Source of the DNA: JAHDDY01 sp964549375 | Lineage (GTDB): Bacteria > Pseudomonadota > Alphaproteobacteria > Rhodobacterales > Rhodobacteraceae | NCBI GenBank assembly: GCA_964549375.1 | Contig: CAZJWF010000133.1 | Coordinates: 1-7,634 of the forward strand | Direction: 5' to 3' | DNA length: 7,634 nucleotides | In this document: positions 1 to 6,053 of the stretch, in pieces | Layout: each line of letters begins with the position of its first letter | How positions within the stretch are numbered: position 1 is the first letter of the stretch | Made by a program: the position numbers and the translations under genes | Notes under the pieces: model-generated | The model's input: only the letters and a program-made list of their open reading frames with translations | The model's database searches: none | What the model was told of the DNA's origin: nothing

Positions 1-137
1 TTTTGGCGAATTGTTTCCATTTCCCAATTCACGGTGCCAAATTTTAGGACGGCTATTCGGATTTCATCCATGTCACTTGCCCAAGAGGGCAGTGCGAGTA
101 GCAGCGTTAGGATGGTGGCGGTGACAGTTCGAATCAT
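1..137 (-). CDS. ABC transporter substrate-binding protein, N-terminus only (cut by left edge)
   Basis: Reading leftward from an ATG at 137-135, 45 codons stay open to the window edge. The first 20 or so residues (MIRTVTATILTLLLALPSWA) form a clear Sec signal peptide, with likely cleavage after PSWA. The mature start contains IRIAVLKFGTVNWEMETIR. This resembles the opening beta-strand and ligand-loop region of NitT/TauT-type periplasmic binding proteins that I associate with PQQ-alcohol-dehydrogenase neighbourhoods. An AAGG Shine-Dalgarno (complement of about 148-151) lies about 10 nt upstream of the ATG. The gene is divergent from the metalloprotease-like gene at 395. The signal peptide and start are seen directly. 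The family is inferred from a short stretch, and the ligand cannot be told. The rest of the gene, and probably a cognate ATPase and permease, lie outside the window. Confidence 0.75.
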   Translation of the reverse strand, partial: MIRTVTATILTLLLALPSWASDMDEIRIAVLKFGTVNWEMETIRQ

Positions 138-394
138 GCTGGCACTACCTTGAAAGTCAAACCATTCGGAAAGGGCATCACGTCAAACACATCGCTTTCG
201 CTGAGGTTATTTGATGCCTGACCACTAAAACTTCCAACGCGCTCTGGATGGTGTCAACGGTTTTGTCCCGTAGCTTTGTGCACTGCTACGAAATGGTCCT
301 GAAGCCGCGCATAAAAAATTTAGCATCGCCTTCTCTCAAACGCGGCCCAATATTATCTTGTGATAGACCGGATCGAAACTGCGTCGGAAGGGTC
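138..394. promoter_or_regulatory. Divergent intergenic region
   Basis: These 257 bp separate two divergent starts and must hold the promoters for both. A TATTAT hexamer at 351-356 could be a -10 box for the rightward gene, but no convincing -35 box sits at the right spacing. On the minus strand a short open frame (about 39 codons after a stop at 254-256) ends in a TGA overlapping the ATG of the leftward binding protein. No RNA gene or clear operator was seen. Confidence 0.35.
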
Positions 395-952
395 ATGCCG
401 ATAAGATTTCTCTCGATTGCGCTGCTCTTTTCCGTTTTGCTTGTCGGCGGTGTAATGGCGGGGCCTGCGGCAGATAAGATCGCACAGCGGGTGCCGGAAC
501 CTTTTCCCGGCTATTCCAAGACGTGCGGCTTTCCGATCCTATATGCCCAAATCAGAACGGTATCTTTGGCGCGCATTGATGCTCGCCTCGGTAAGCTGAT
601 CGTTCTGGACCCTTTGTTGACCTATCCGGCGCAGGCGGCGCATCGGCGATTTCTGATCGCCCATGAATGTGCCCACCACCTCTTTGGCCACACCGCACCG
701 GATGGATTGCGGCAGCGTGCTCGACGCAAAGGCGTGGAGGATCAAGAACTGAGCGCGGACTGTTGGGCCGCCGAAGCACTGGCAAGTGAGATTTATTCGG
801 GTGACGCGCGCTTTGTTGCCGACCTTTTTTACCGGCAGGGCCTTTATTCTCCCGGTTCCGGGTACCCTTCGGGAGTACAGCGTTCGACAGTAATCTATCA
901 CTGTCTTAAATCGGCGTTGCGAGAGCCTTCCGATCAGGAAAACGTCAAATAA
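395..952 (+). CDS. Exported HExxH zinc-metalloprotease-like protein
   Basis: The chosen start gives 185 aa. The frame is open back to 248, but the ATG at 395 follows a GGAAGGG Shine-Dalgarno (386-392) and begins a good signal peptide (MPIRFLSIALLFSVLLVGGVMAG). The longer N-terminus would bury this peptide behind a Cys/Arg-rich segment. Residues 87-99 read LIAHECAHHLFGH, giving zinc-ligand candidates His90 and His94 and catalytic Glu91. Some 24 residues later, QELSADCWAAEAL supplies an ExxAD motif with Glu118 as probable third ligand. This layout is typical of gluzincin-type zinc peptidases such as the YpfJ-like and M48-like groups. The protein is short, with no membrane segment after the signal, so it is probably a soluble periplasmic protein. 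Cys44, Cys92, Cys123 and Cys170 could form disulfides. The substrate is unknown. Its place beside quinoprotein accessory genes hints at a maturation or quality-control role, but that is inference. Confidence 0.75.
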   Translation: MPIRFLSIALLFSVLLVGGVMAGPAADKIAQRVPEPFPGYSKTCGFPILYAQIRTVSLARIDARLGKLIVLDPLLTYPAQAAHRRFLIAHECAHHLFGHTAPDGLRQRARRKGVEDQELSADCWAAEALASEIYSGDARFVADLFYRQGLYSPGSGYPSGVQRSTVIYHCLKSALREPSDQENVK

Positions 953-1079
953 AATCCAAAAATAAACTTGGCGATCCGCCTGTTGTTGCAGTGCAAAATG
1001 TGGTGCGATTGCTTGATCCCTGATATTCCGGTACAAATCGGAAATTAGAAGTCCCGAATTCAGACTGCAAGGAAGTGTG
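953..1079 (+). promoter_or_regulatory. Intergenic region with weak promoter candidate
   Basis: This 127-bp gap precedes the SoxYZ-like gene. It holds an 11-bp odd-centred palindrome, TTGCAGTGCAA (986-996), and a weak promoter candidate: TTGCTT (1009-1014), 17 nt, then TACAAA (1032-1037). The Shine-Dalgarno AAGGAAG (1069-1075) lies just before the start. No terminator-like hairpin follows the upstream gene, so read-through from 952 is possible. Confidence 0.25.
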
Positions 1080-1925
1080 ATGAAGTGTTTCGCCGCTACA
1101 TTGGTTGCGTCACTGGCTTTTGTCAGCGTTCCGGCTCTGGCGGACAGCGCATGGGATGAAATTCGCGCTGAACTATACGGCGAGCGCGCTATTTTGCCCG
1201 CCGAAGATGTTGTTACGTTGACGACGCCGTATCGCGCGAAAGATGACCGTGAGGTGCCAATCGCGGTACGTGCCGAATTTGGGGATGGCCGCACAGTCGA
1301 ATCGGTTTCGATCATTATTGATGGTAATCCAGTGCCAGTCTCGGCGGTTTTTGATCTCGAAGCGCCAGAGCACGCCTTTGCGGTTACTGCAAATATGCGG
1401 ATCAACGGGCCAACGCCGGTACGGGTGATTGCTGAGGCGAGTGATGGCGCCCTCTACATGTCGGAAAGCTTTGTAAAGACCTCCGGCCTCGGTGCCTGTG
1501 CTGCTCCGCCAATCAGCGGCGTCAAAGAGGCGCTGGCGACGCTCGGCAACATGACGCTGAAGACGGCGAATTTTGCGGATGCGGAAACCGAGTCGATTGT
1601 TGACCGCTTCACCAAAAGCGAGGCATCGCCTTCGTCCTCGCGCCCGGAGCCAAAAAACGTGCGGTTGGAAATTAAGCACCCGAGCCATTCCGGGATGCAG
1701 ATGGATCAGATTTCGTTGCTCTACATCCTCGCGCGGTATGTTGAAACGGTCGAGGTTTGGACTGACGAGGATAAGCTGTTCAAAATGACCGGCTCGATCT
1801 CGCTCAGTGAAGACCCTGAGATCGAGTTTTCATATTCGGCGCCAGATGTTCAGCAAATTCGAGTGCGGATGACGGATACGGAAGAGACCGTCGCCGAAGA
1901 GGTGTTCCCCCTCAGCGAAAGCTGA
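1080..1925 (+). CDS. Quinoprotein dehydrogenase-associated SoxYZ-like carrier protein
   Basis: This 281-aa exported protein fuses a SoxY-like and a SoxZ-like domain. The signal peptide MKCFAATLVASLAFVSVPALA precedes Asp22. The SoxY-like part (about 24-145) ends in FVKTSGLGACAAPP, which corresponds to the C-terminal GGCGG swinging-arm motif of SoxY, so Cys140 is the presumed carrier cysteine. Here it is internal rather than C-terminal. After a linker (about 146-190) the SoxZ-like part begins at NVRLEIKHPSHSGM and runs to the end with alternating beta-strands. In true Sox systems SoxYZ carries sulfur intermediates on this Cys. The fused version is known as a companion of PQQ dehydrogenases, and its cargo is not established. 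I prefer the ATG at 1080 to the in-frame GTG at 1077 because its spacing to AAGGA (1069-1073) is better. No other sox gene is visible. Family call strong, function open. Confidence 0.88.
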   Translation: MKCFAATLVASLAFVSVPALADSAWDEIRAELYGERAILPAEDVVTLTTPYRAKDDREVPIAVRAEFGDGRTVESVSIIIDGNPVPVSAVFDLEAPEHAFAVTANMRINGPTPVRVIAEASDGALYMSESFVKTSGLGACAAPPISGVKEALATLGNMTLKTANFADAETESIVDRFTKSEASPSSSRPEPKNVRLEIKHPSHSGMQMDQISLLYILARYVETVEVWTDEDKLFKMTGSISLSEDPEIEFSYSAPDVQQIRVRMTDTEETVAEEVFPLSES

Positions 1926-1937
1926 TCGCGGCGAGAT

Positions 1938-1954
1938 GAGGCTCTGACAGCCTC
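1938..1954. terminator. Hairpin between convergent genes (possible bidirectional terminator)
   Basis: GAGGCT-CTGAC-AGCCTC forms a 6-bp stem with a 5-nt loop just after the SoxYZ-like stop codon and before the stop of the convergent MxaD-like gene. Neither strand has a run of T after the stem, so it is not a classical intrinsic terminator. Position rather than structure is the main support. Confidence 0.35.
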
Positions 1955-1975
1955 TCCACTTACCGATGCCTACGT

Positions 1976-2515
1976 TTACTGCGTTTCAGCGAACTCATCT
2001 GCGAGTGCCTTTAAGCCTGCCTCGTAAACGGCGGTCACTGCGGCAATCGCAGCGGCATCGTCGAGATGCTCAGGGGGATCATTGTTCGGATACCCTCGAA
2101 TGAACGCGCCGCGCCATTCGACCAGAGAGTTGCCATCTTTGCCCTCTTTCACCGTCAGGTGTGAAGAATAATTCGTTACCGGCAACACATCGACAGCGAC
2201 GTCCGTGATCCGGTAGGAATAGGTCCGTTTGTCGTCTTTGTATTTATACAAGATCTCCGAAATTGTCGGCCCACCCTCTGCACCCAATGTCAGAATACGT
2301 GTCGCATCGACCTCATTGTCATTTTCCCCAGTCGTAGAATGCACGGCGGGGTGCCAGCTCATATCTTGAAAATTACCAATACGCGCCCAGACCTTTTCTG
2401 GTGAGGCGGCAATCTCTTGCGTGAGTGTTACCTTTTGTCGCGTCGGCCCATGCGCTTCTGCAATCATGGGAACTATAGCCGTGGCGATGCCTAGCGCGAA
2501 TGTGAAAGATTTCAT
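1976..2515 (-). CDS. MxaD-like SRPBCC family periplasmic protein
   Basis: This 179-aa protein begins with the signal peptide MKSFTFALGIATAIVPMIAEA, followed by HGPTRQKVTL. The segment 36-58, with ASPEKVWARIGNF and WHPAV, is the first strand, helix and Trp-His region of the START/Bet v1-like SRPBCC fold. A helix-rich C-terminus (about 150-176) is consistent with the long closing helix. Length, export signal and motif match MxaD, a periplasmic protein of methanol-oxidation operons that in methylotrophs influences electron flow between methanol dehydrogenase and its cytochrome. That role is family knowledge and is not shown here. A GGGGAG Shine-Dalgarno (complement of 2522-2527) lies 6-7 nt before the ATG. 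The gene is convergent with the SoxYZ-like gene and divergent from the transporter operon, with which it shares a promoter region. A ligand for the SRPBCC cavity is not evident. Confidence 0.82.
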   Translation of the reverse strand: MKSFTFALGIATAIVPMIAEAHGPTRQKVTLTQEIAASPEKVWARIGNFQDMSWHPAVHSTTGENDNEVDATRILTLGAEGGPTISEILYKYKDDKRTYSYRITDVAVDVLPVTNYSSHLTVKEGKDGNSLVEWRGAFIRGYPNNDPPEHLDDAAAIAAVTAVYEAGLKALADEFAETQ

Positions 2516-2683
2516 TGTTCGCTCCCCGTTGGTTTGTTGATTTTTTCCTTGGTGGATTCGACGTTAACACCCGCCTGTTCGAAAACAAGGCAATCAATGG
2601 TGCCGATAACGTTCGCGGTAATCACGGTGTTAATGCGTTGACGGCTTCTTGATCTTCGATACGGTGAATGTCGGGAGGACTCG
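2516..2683. promoter_or_regulatory. Shared divergent promoter region (MxaD-like gene / transporter operon)
   Basis: This 168-bp region must drive both the leftward MxaD-like gene and the rightward operon. TTGACG (2638-2643), 16 nt, then TACGGT (2660-2665) is a weak sigma70-like candidate for the operon. GGGAGG (2673-2678) is its Shine-Dalgarno. The region also contains the palindromes GTTAAC (2563-2568), TTCGAA (2578-2583) and AACGTT (2608-2613), and a spaced inverted repeat listed separately. This is richer symmetry than elsewhere in the window and suggests a regulated promoter. Confidence 0.5.
2562..2635. repeat. Spaced inverted repeat, candidate operator pair
   Basis: CGTTAACACC (2562-2571) and GGTGTTAATG (2626-2635) are inverted copies matching at 9 of 10 positions. 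Their centres are about 64 bp apart, near six helical turns, so both arms would face the same side of DNA. The right arm touches the candidate -35 box of the operon. A regulator bridging both sites is possible, but coincidence in AT-rich promoter DNA cannot be excluded. Confidence 0.35.
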
Positions 2684-3880
2684 ATGCGCTCACGTTCAAA
2701 ACTTATTGGGGCAATCTTATTGGGGGCTTTGACTCCCTTTCATGGTGAGGCCGCTGATCCGCAGGTCATCAAAGTTGGTGTCCTTAAGGTCGAACGAGAA
2801 CGCCCGCTGCCCATATCGCGCCTCGACCTACCGCCCGACGGATTGGGGTTTCAGGGCGCGCAACTCGCTACGCAAGAAAACCAGACCACTGGGCGCTTTA
2901 CCGGACAGGACTTCCAACTCGAAGAAGCGACCGCGACACCTGATGACGCGGCCGAGGCTCTGGATACGCTGGTCGAAAACGGTGCGAATTTTGTCGTGAC
3001 GCTGGCCTATGGAGACGATCTCGCAGCTCTGTCGGAGCACGCGGCAGACCGCGATATTCTGTTACTGAACGCGCAGGCAGAGGACGACACCTTTCGCACA
3101 ACGGCGTGCCTCGCCAACGTTTTGCACATTGCCCCAAGCCGTGCTTTGAAGGCGGATGGCCTGACGCAATTTCTTGCCCATAAAAAATGGCGGGATATTT
3201 TCCTGATTTCCGGTTCGCATCCCGAGGATATTCTCTGGGCGGATGCTTTGCGTCGTTCTGCGAAAAAGTTTGGTCTGAAAATCGTCGAGGAACGAACGTA
3301 TGAGGATACCGGCGGTGCACGGCGCTCGGACACCGGGCATGTGCTGGTGCAAAAACAGATGCCTGTCTTTACTCAACGTGCATCGAACCACGACGTTCTG
3401 ATCGCCGCAGATGAAGCGGATGTCTTTGCGCCGCACCTGCCATATCACACCACGGACCCGCGTCCCGTGGCTGGGTCAGCGGGCCTGCGCCCGATCGGAT
3501 GGCATCCGGGTAATGAAGCGTGGGGCGCGACGCAGTTTCAGCGCCGCTTTGAAAAACTGGCCAATCGCCGAGTGCGCTCGCTGGACTATCAGGCATGGTT
3601 GGCGGTGCGTGCAGTGGGTGAGGCAGCGACCCGTAAGAAGTCTAACGAGGTCGCGGTGCTGAAAGATTATATCCTCGGCCCTGATTTCGAACTCGGTGCG
3701 TTTAAGGGTACGAAAGTGACTTTTCGTCCGTGGAACCATCAACTGCGGCAACCCGTTTTGCTGGCGAATGATCGGCTGATTGTGTCAGTCTCACCGCAAG
3801 CGGGATTTCTGCACCGTGTTAGCCAACTCGATACAATGGGTTTCGATGAACGGGAGAGCTCATGCGCCTTCAACAAATAG
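2684..3880 (+). CDS. PQQ-associated ABC transporter substrate-binding protein (branched-chain amino-acid-type fold)
   Basis: This 398-aa exported protein has a signal peptide of about 23 residues (MRSRSKLIGAILLGALTPFHGEA). The mature part opens with VIKVGVLKVERERPLPISRL. It then follows the Leu/Ile/Val-binding-protein (periplasmic binding protein type I) plan: FQGAQLATQENQ in the first lobe, LVENGANFVVTLAYG near 97-110, and the inter-lobe segment RDIFLISGSHPEDILWADALRR. It matches the family of binding proteins found with PQQ-dependent alcohol dehydrogenases, including the ending QLDTMGFDERESSCAF. Cys142 and Cys394 are the only mature cysteines seen and may pair. A GGGAGG Shine-Dalgarno sits 5 nt before the ATG. 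It is the first gene of the operon and overlaps the propeller gene by 19 nt. By my recollection it corresponds to PedA1/LutA-type proteins linked to lanthanide supply. The ligand cannot be read from sequence; a metal complex, an alcohol-related compound or a PQQ-related compound are all possible. Confidence 0.88.
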   Translation: MRSRSKLIGAILLGALTPFHGEAADPQVIKVGVLKVERERPLPISRLDLPPDGLGFQGAQLATQENQTTGRFTGQDFQLEEATATPDDAAEALDTLVENGANFVVTLAYGDDLAALSEHAADRDILLLNAQAEDDTFRTTACLANVLHIAPSRALKADGLTQFLAHKKWRDIFLISGSHPEDILWADALRRSAKKFGLKIVEERTYEDTGGARRSDTGHVLVQKQMPVFTQRASNHDVLIAADEADVFAPHLPYHTTDPRPVAGSAGLRPIGWHPGNEAWGATQFQRRFEKLANRRVRSLDYQAWLAVRAVGEAATRKKSNEVAVLKDYILGPDFELGAFKGTKVTFRPWNHQLRQPVLLANDRLIVSVSPQAGFLHRVSQLDTMGFDERESSCAFNK

Positions 3881-4839
3881 CATCTGCCTTGATCGCTTTG
3901 GCGATGATCGGCGCAGCGACGGAGGCCTCGGCGTACCGGGTCTATGTCACCAACGAGAAGGGCAATGACATCACGGTGATCGACAGCGAAACGCTGGAAG
4001 TCATTGAGACGTTTCGTGCGGGGCAACGACCTCGTGGTATTACCATCTCCCAAGACGGCAAGGAACTTTACGTCTGCGCCTCTGATGATGATATCGTGAA
4101 TGTCTTCGATCCGATGACGGGCAAGCGCTTGCACACTTTGCCCTCCGGCCCAGACCCTGAACTATTCATCCTGCATCCCAGCGGCAACCCGCTTTATATT
4201 GCGAATGAGGACGACAACATCGTCACCGTTGTCGATGTCGAAAAGCGGTCCGTCATTGCTGAGGTTCCTGTCGGCGTTGAACCAGAAGGAATGGGGATCA
4301 GCCCGGATGGAAAGATCGTCGTCAACACGTCTGAAACGACGAACATGGCGCATTTCATCAACACAGAAACTTTTGAGATCGACACGAACGTTCTCGTGGA
4401 TCAGCGCCCGCGCTTCGCGCAATTCACGAGCGATGGTAAACTGCTGTATGTCTCTGCAGAGATTGGTGGAACGGTCAGCGTGATCGACCCGGAGATCGGA
4501 GAGATCATCAAGAAGATCGAATTTGCCGTGCGCGGTGTCCTGCCCGAAGCGCTCCAGCCCGTTGGTGTTCGTGTGACCAAGGATGGCAAAAAGGTCTTTG
4601 TCGCACTCGGTCCGGCCAATCGGGTCGCGGTGATCAATGGAGAGACATTCGAGGTGGAAAAGTACCTGCTGGTCGGTCAACGGGTCTGGCAGATGGCCTT
4701 TACGCCCGATGAGAAATTGCTGTTCACGACGAACGGCAATTCCAACGATGTCTCGGTCATTGATGTAGATTCGCTCAAAGTTATCAAGTCGATCCCCGTG
4801 GGTGAGCAGCCCTGGGGGGTCGTCGTTGCTCCGGAATGA
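3862..4839 (+). CDS. PQQ-dependent catabolism-associated YVTN beta-propeller protein
   Basis: This 325-aa protein has a signal peptide MRLQQIASALIALAMIGAATEASA. Seven repeats of about 42 residues begin near 27 (VYVTNEKGNDITVID), 69, 111, 152, 195, 245 and 287 (LFTTNGNSNDVSVID). Each shows the YVTN-type strand, an xxVxVID strand and a GxxPxGxxxxPDGK turn, so a complete seven-bladed propeller is expected. Spacing is 41-43 residues, except 50 after the fifth repeat, where FAVRGVLPEALQPVG is inserted. Many Asp and Asn residues line the repeat turns and could coordinate metal or bind a partner; that is inference. The start ATG has GGGAG (3852-3856) upstream and lies inside the end of the binding-protein gene, pointing to coupled translation. 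This family accompanies PQQ-linked ABC systems (PedA2/LutB-like by recollection). It is not itself a quinoprotein dehydrogenase: it is too short and the PQQ-site motifs are missing. Confidence 0.9.
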   Translation: MRLQQIASALIALAMIGAATEASAYRVYVTNEKGNDITVIDSETLEVIETFRAGQRPRGITISQDGKELYVCASDDDIVNVFDPMTGKRLHTLPSGPDPELFILHPSGNPLYIANEDDNIVTVVDVEKRSVIAEVPVGVEPEGMGISPDGKIVVNTSETTNMAHFINTETFEIDTNVLVDQRPRFAQFTSDGKLLYVSAEIGGTVSVIDPEIGEIIKKIEFAVRGVLPEALQPVGVRVTKDGKKVFVALGPANRVAVINGETFEVEKYLLVGQRVWQMAFTPDEKLLFTTNGNSNDVSVIDVDSLKVIKSIPVGEQPWGVVVAPE

Positions 4840-4848
4840 GGTGTTAGA

Positions 4849-5307
4849 ATGAAGAACCTGCTTATTGCTCTCGGATTGATTTTGTCGCCCCATGCGATGC
4901 CGACTATGGCGTCTGCGGCGCCGCTCTGTGATGCGAAAAAGATGGGTTTTGCTGGGCTGCTGGCGAAGTGCAACCGCGAGGAATTGCCGCCCATAACCCT
5001 TGCGTCAGGCAAGCCATTGGCAGAGGGCGCCCTCAAACTGCAATCGGGCGCGTATTATAAGATCGAGATCGTGTCCGATGGATCGGCGGAACTGGCGCTC
5101 GCAGGGCCGGAGTTTTTCCGCGCGGTGTGGATCAACGAGGTTGTTATCAACGATTTGGAAATTCGTCCCTTGGGTCTCGACAGCTTTGAGTTCGACGACG
5201 AGGGCACGATTGAGCTATCCTTCATCGCGATAAAGCCTGGTCGCTATGAACTAAAAATTCCGGGCAGCAAAGGGGACAGCCAGAAAGTTTCTATCAGCAT
5301 CCAGTGA
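4849..5307 (+). CDS. Small exported beta-rich protein of PQQ/ABC cluster, unknown function
   Basis: This 152-aa protein has a signal peptide (MKNLLIALGLILSPHAMPTMASA) and a mature N-terminus APLCDAKKMGFAGLLAKCN, where Cys27 and Cys41 may form a disulfide around a short helix. From about 48 onward it is predicted all-beta (YYKIEIVSDG, SFIAIKPGRYELKIPG), a pattern recalling cupredoxin-like sandwiches. The usual His/Cys/His/Met copper ligands are absent. Residues 114-122 (EFDDEGTIE) look like an acidic EF-hand-style loop within a beta-hairpin. Shine-Dalgarno GAGGTG (4838-4843) overlaps the stop of the propeller gene. Its own TGA overlaps the GTG of the ATPase gene, so it sits firmly in the transporter operon. 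The position between propeller and ATPase suggests an auxiliary periplasmic component. I do not recognise a named family with certainty. Confidence 0.75.
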   Translation: MKNLLIALGLILSPHAMPTMASAAPLCDAKKMGFAGLLAKCNREELPPITLASGKPLAEGALKLQSGAYYKIEIVSDGSAELALAGPEFFRAVWINEVVINDLEIRPLGLDSFEFDDEGTIELSFIAIKPGRYELKIPGSKGDSQKVSISIQ

Positions 5308-6053
5308 GTGAGATTCCACCTCCCGCGCTCCGCGTTGCCGGGGTCAGCCATGCATTCGGCGCGACAAAAGCTCTCGATGAAGTGACGCTTGATGTCGGCG
5401 AAGGCCGGTTTACGGCGTTGCTCGGCGTGAATGGGGCGGGCAAGACGACTCTGTTTTCACTAATCACCCGCCTCTACGACAATGTTAGCGGTACGATTGA
5501 AGTCAGCGGTCATGATGTCCGCCGTCAACCCGGCCCCGCGTTGGCGCAGATGGGTGTGGTGTTTCAAAGCCGCTCGCTCGATGCCAGTCTGACGGTCCGG
5601 CAGAATATGCGTTATCATGCTGCGTTGCATGGCATTGGCCGGAGAGAGGCGAGAACCCGAGGTGATGCTGCGCTGTACCGCGTTGGGTTGCTGGACCGTG
5701 CTGACGTAAAGGTCGCAACGCTTTCGGGCGGACAAGTGCGGCGCGCGGAGATCGCGCGGGCCTTGCTGCATGATCCGAAACTTTTGTTGCTGGACGAAGC
5801 CACTGTCGGCCTTGATATTCAATCGCGCCGAGATGTTGTTAAAGCCGTGCGGCGATTAGCGGCGGAAGAGGGCGTCGGTGTTCTGTGGGCCACGCACCTT
5901 TTCGACGAAATCGAACCGAATGATGATGTGGTGGTTCTGCACAAGGGGCGCGTGATGGCCCGTGAAACCGCTGCGACCATCGCAGGCAGCGCGACGCTCA
6001 GCGACGCCTTTCTGACATTGACCGGAACCTCACCGTCGGAGCTGGTCGCATGA
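5304..6053 (+). CDS. ABC transporter ATP-binding protein, PQQ-dependent alcohol dehydrogenase system type
   Basis: This 249-aa cytoplasmic ATPase carries all motifs of an active nucleotide-binding domain: Walker A GVNGAGKTT (41-49), Q-loop Gln88 in VVFQSRSLD, signature LSGGQVRR (140-147), Walker B LLLLDEA with Asp164 and Glu165, D-loop GLD (169-171) and H-loop His198 in WATHLFDE. It resembles the NodI/DrrA-type ATPases that partner ABC-2 permeases, and within them the set found beside PQQ dehydrogenases (PedB/LutE-like by recollection). The start is GTG at 5304, overlapping the preceding stop as GTGA. There is no strong Shine-Dalgarno, so translation is probably coupled to the upstream gene. 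The end overlaps the permease start by ATGA. It is expected to power the permease encoded next. Confidence 0.92.
   Translation: MSEIPPPALRVAGVSHAFGATKALDEVTLDVGEGRFTALLGVNGAGKTTLFSLITRLYDNVSGTIEVSGHDVRRQPGPALAQMGVVFQSRSLDASLTVRQNMRYHAALHGIGRREARTRGDAALYRVGLLDRADVKVATLSGGQVRRAEIARALLHDPKLLLLDEATVGLDIQSRRDVVKAVRRLAAEEGVGVLWATHLFDEIEPNDDVVVLHKGRVMARETAATIAGSATLSDAFLTLTGTSPSELVA

Noticed and set aside
248..394. N-terminal extension of the metalloprotease-like gene by 49 codons
   Set aside because: The extension places a charged, Cys/Arg-rich stretch ahead of an excellent signal peptide. The ATG at 395 has its own GGAAGGG site.
539..1405. Long minus-strand open frame of 288 codons crossing the gap between the protease-like and SoxYZ-like genes
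   Set aside because: It lies opposite two genes with clear signal peptides and family motifs, and its translation is Arg/Ser/Thr-rich with no recognisable domain or export signal. It is the antisense shadow of real coding sequence.
2578..2583. TTCGAA palindrome as a stand-alone operator
   Set aside because: A six-base palindrome is expected by chance in a region this size. It is mentioned only as part of the promoter region.
3862..4839. Considered the propeller as a small quinoprotein (PQQ-binding) enzyme or a nitrite-reductase-type d1 domain
   Set aside because: It has seven YVTN repeats without the Trp-docking motifs of PQQ dehydrogenases and without heme-binding CxxCH. It fits the non-enzymatic PQQ-associated YVTN family.
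4162..4893. Minus-strand open frame of 243 codons inside the propeller gene
   Set aside because: Its Asp/His/Arg-rich translation mirrors the repeated codons of the seven propeller blades. The plus-strand product is unambiguous.
5434..5460. Considered whether the 5304-6053 protein is a housekeeping LolD/LptB-type ATPase
   Set aside because: Its signature and Walker regions and the overlapping ABC-2 permease fit the NodI/DrrA-like PQQ-associated group. No Lol or Lpt partner genes are present.
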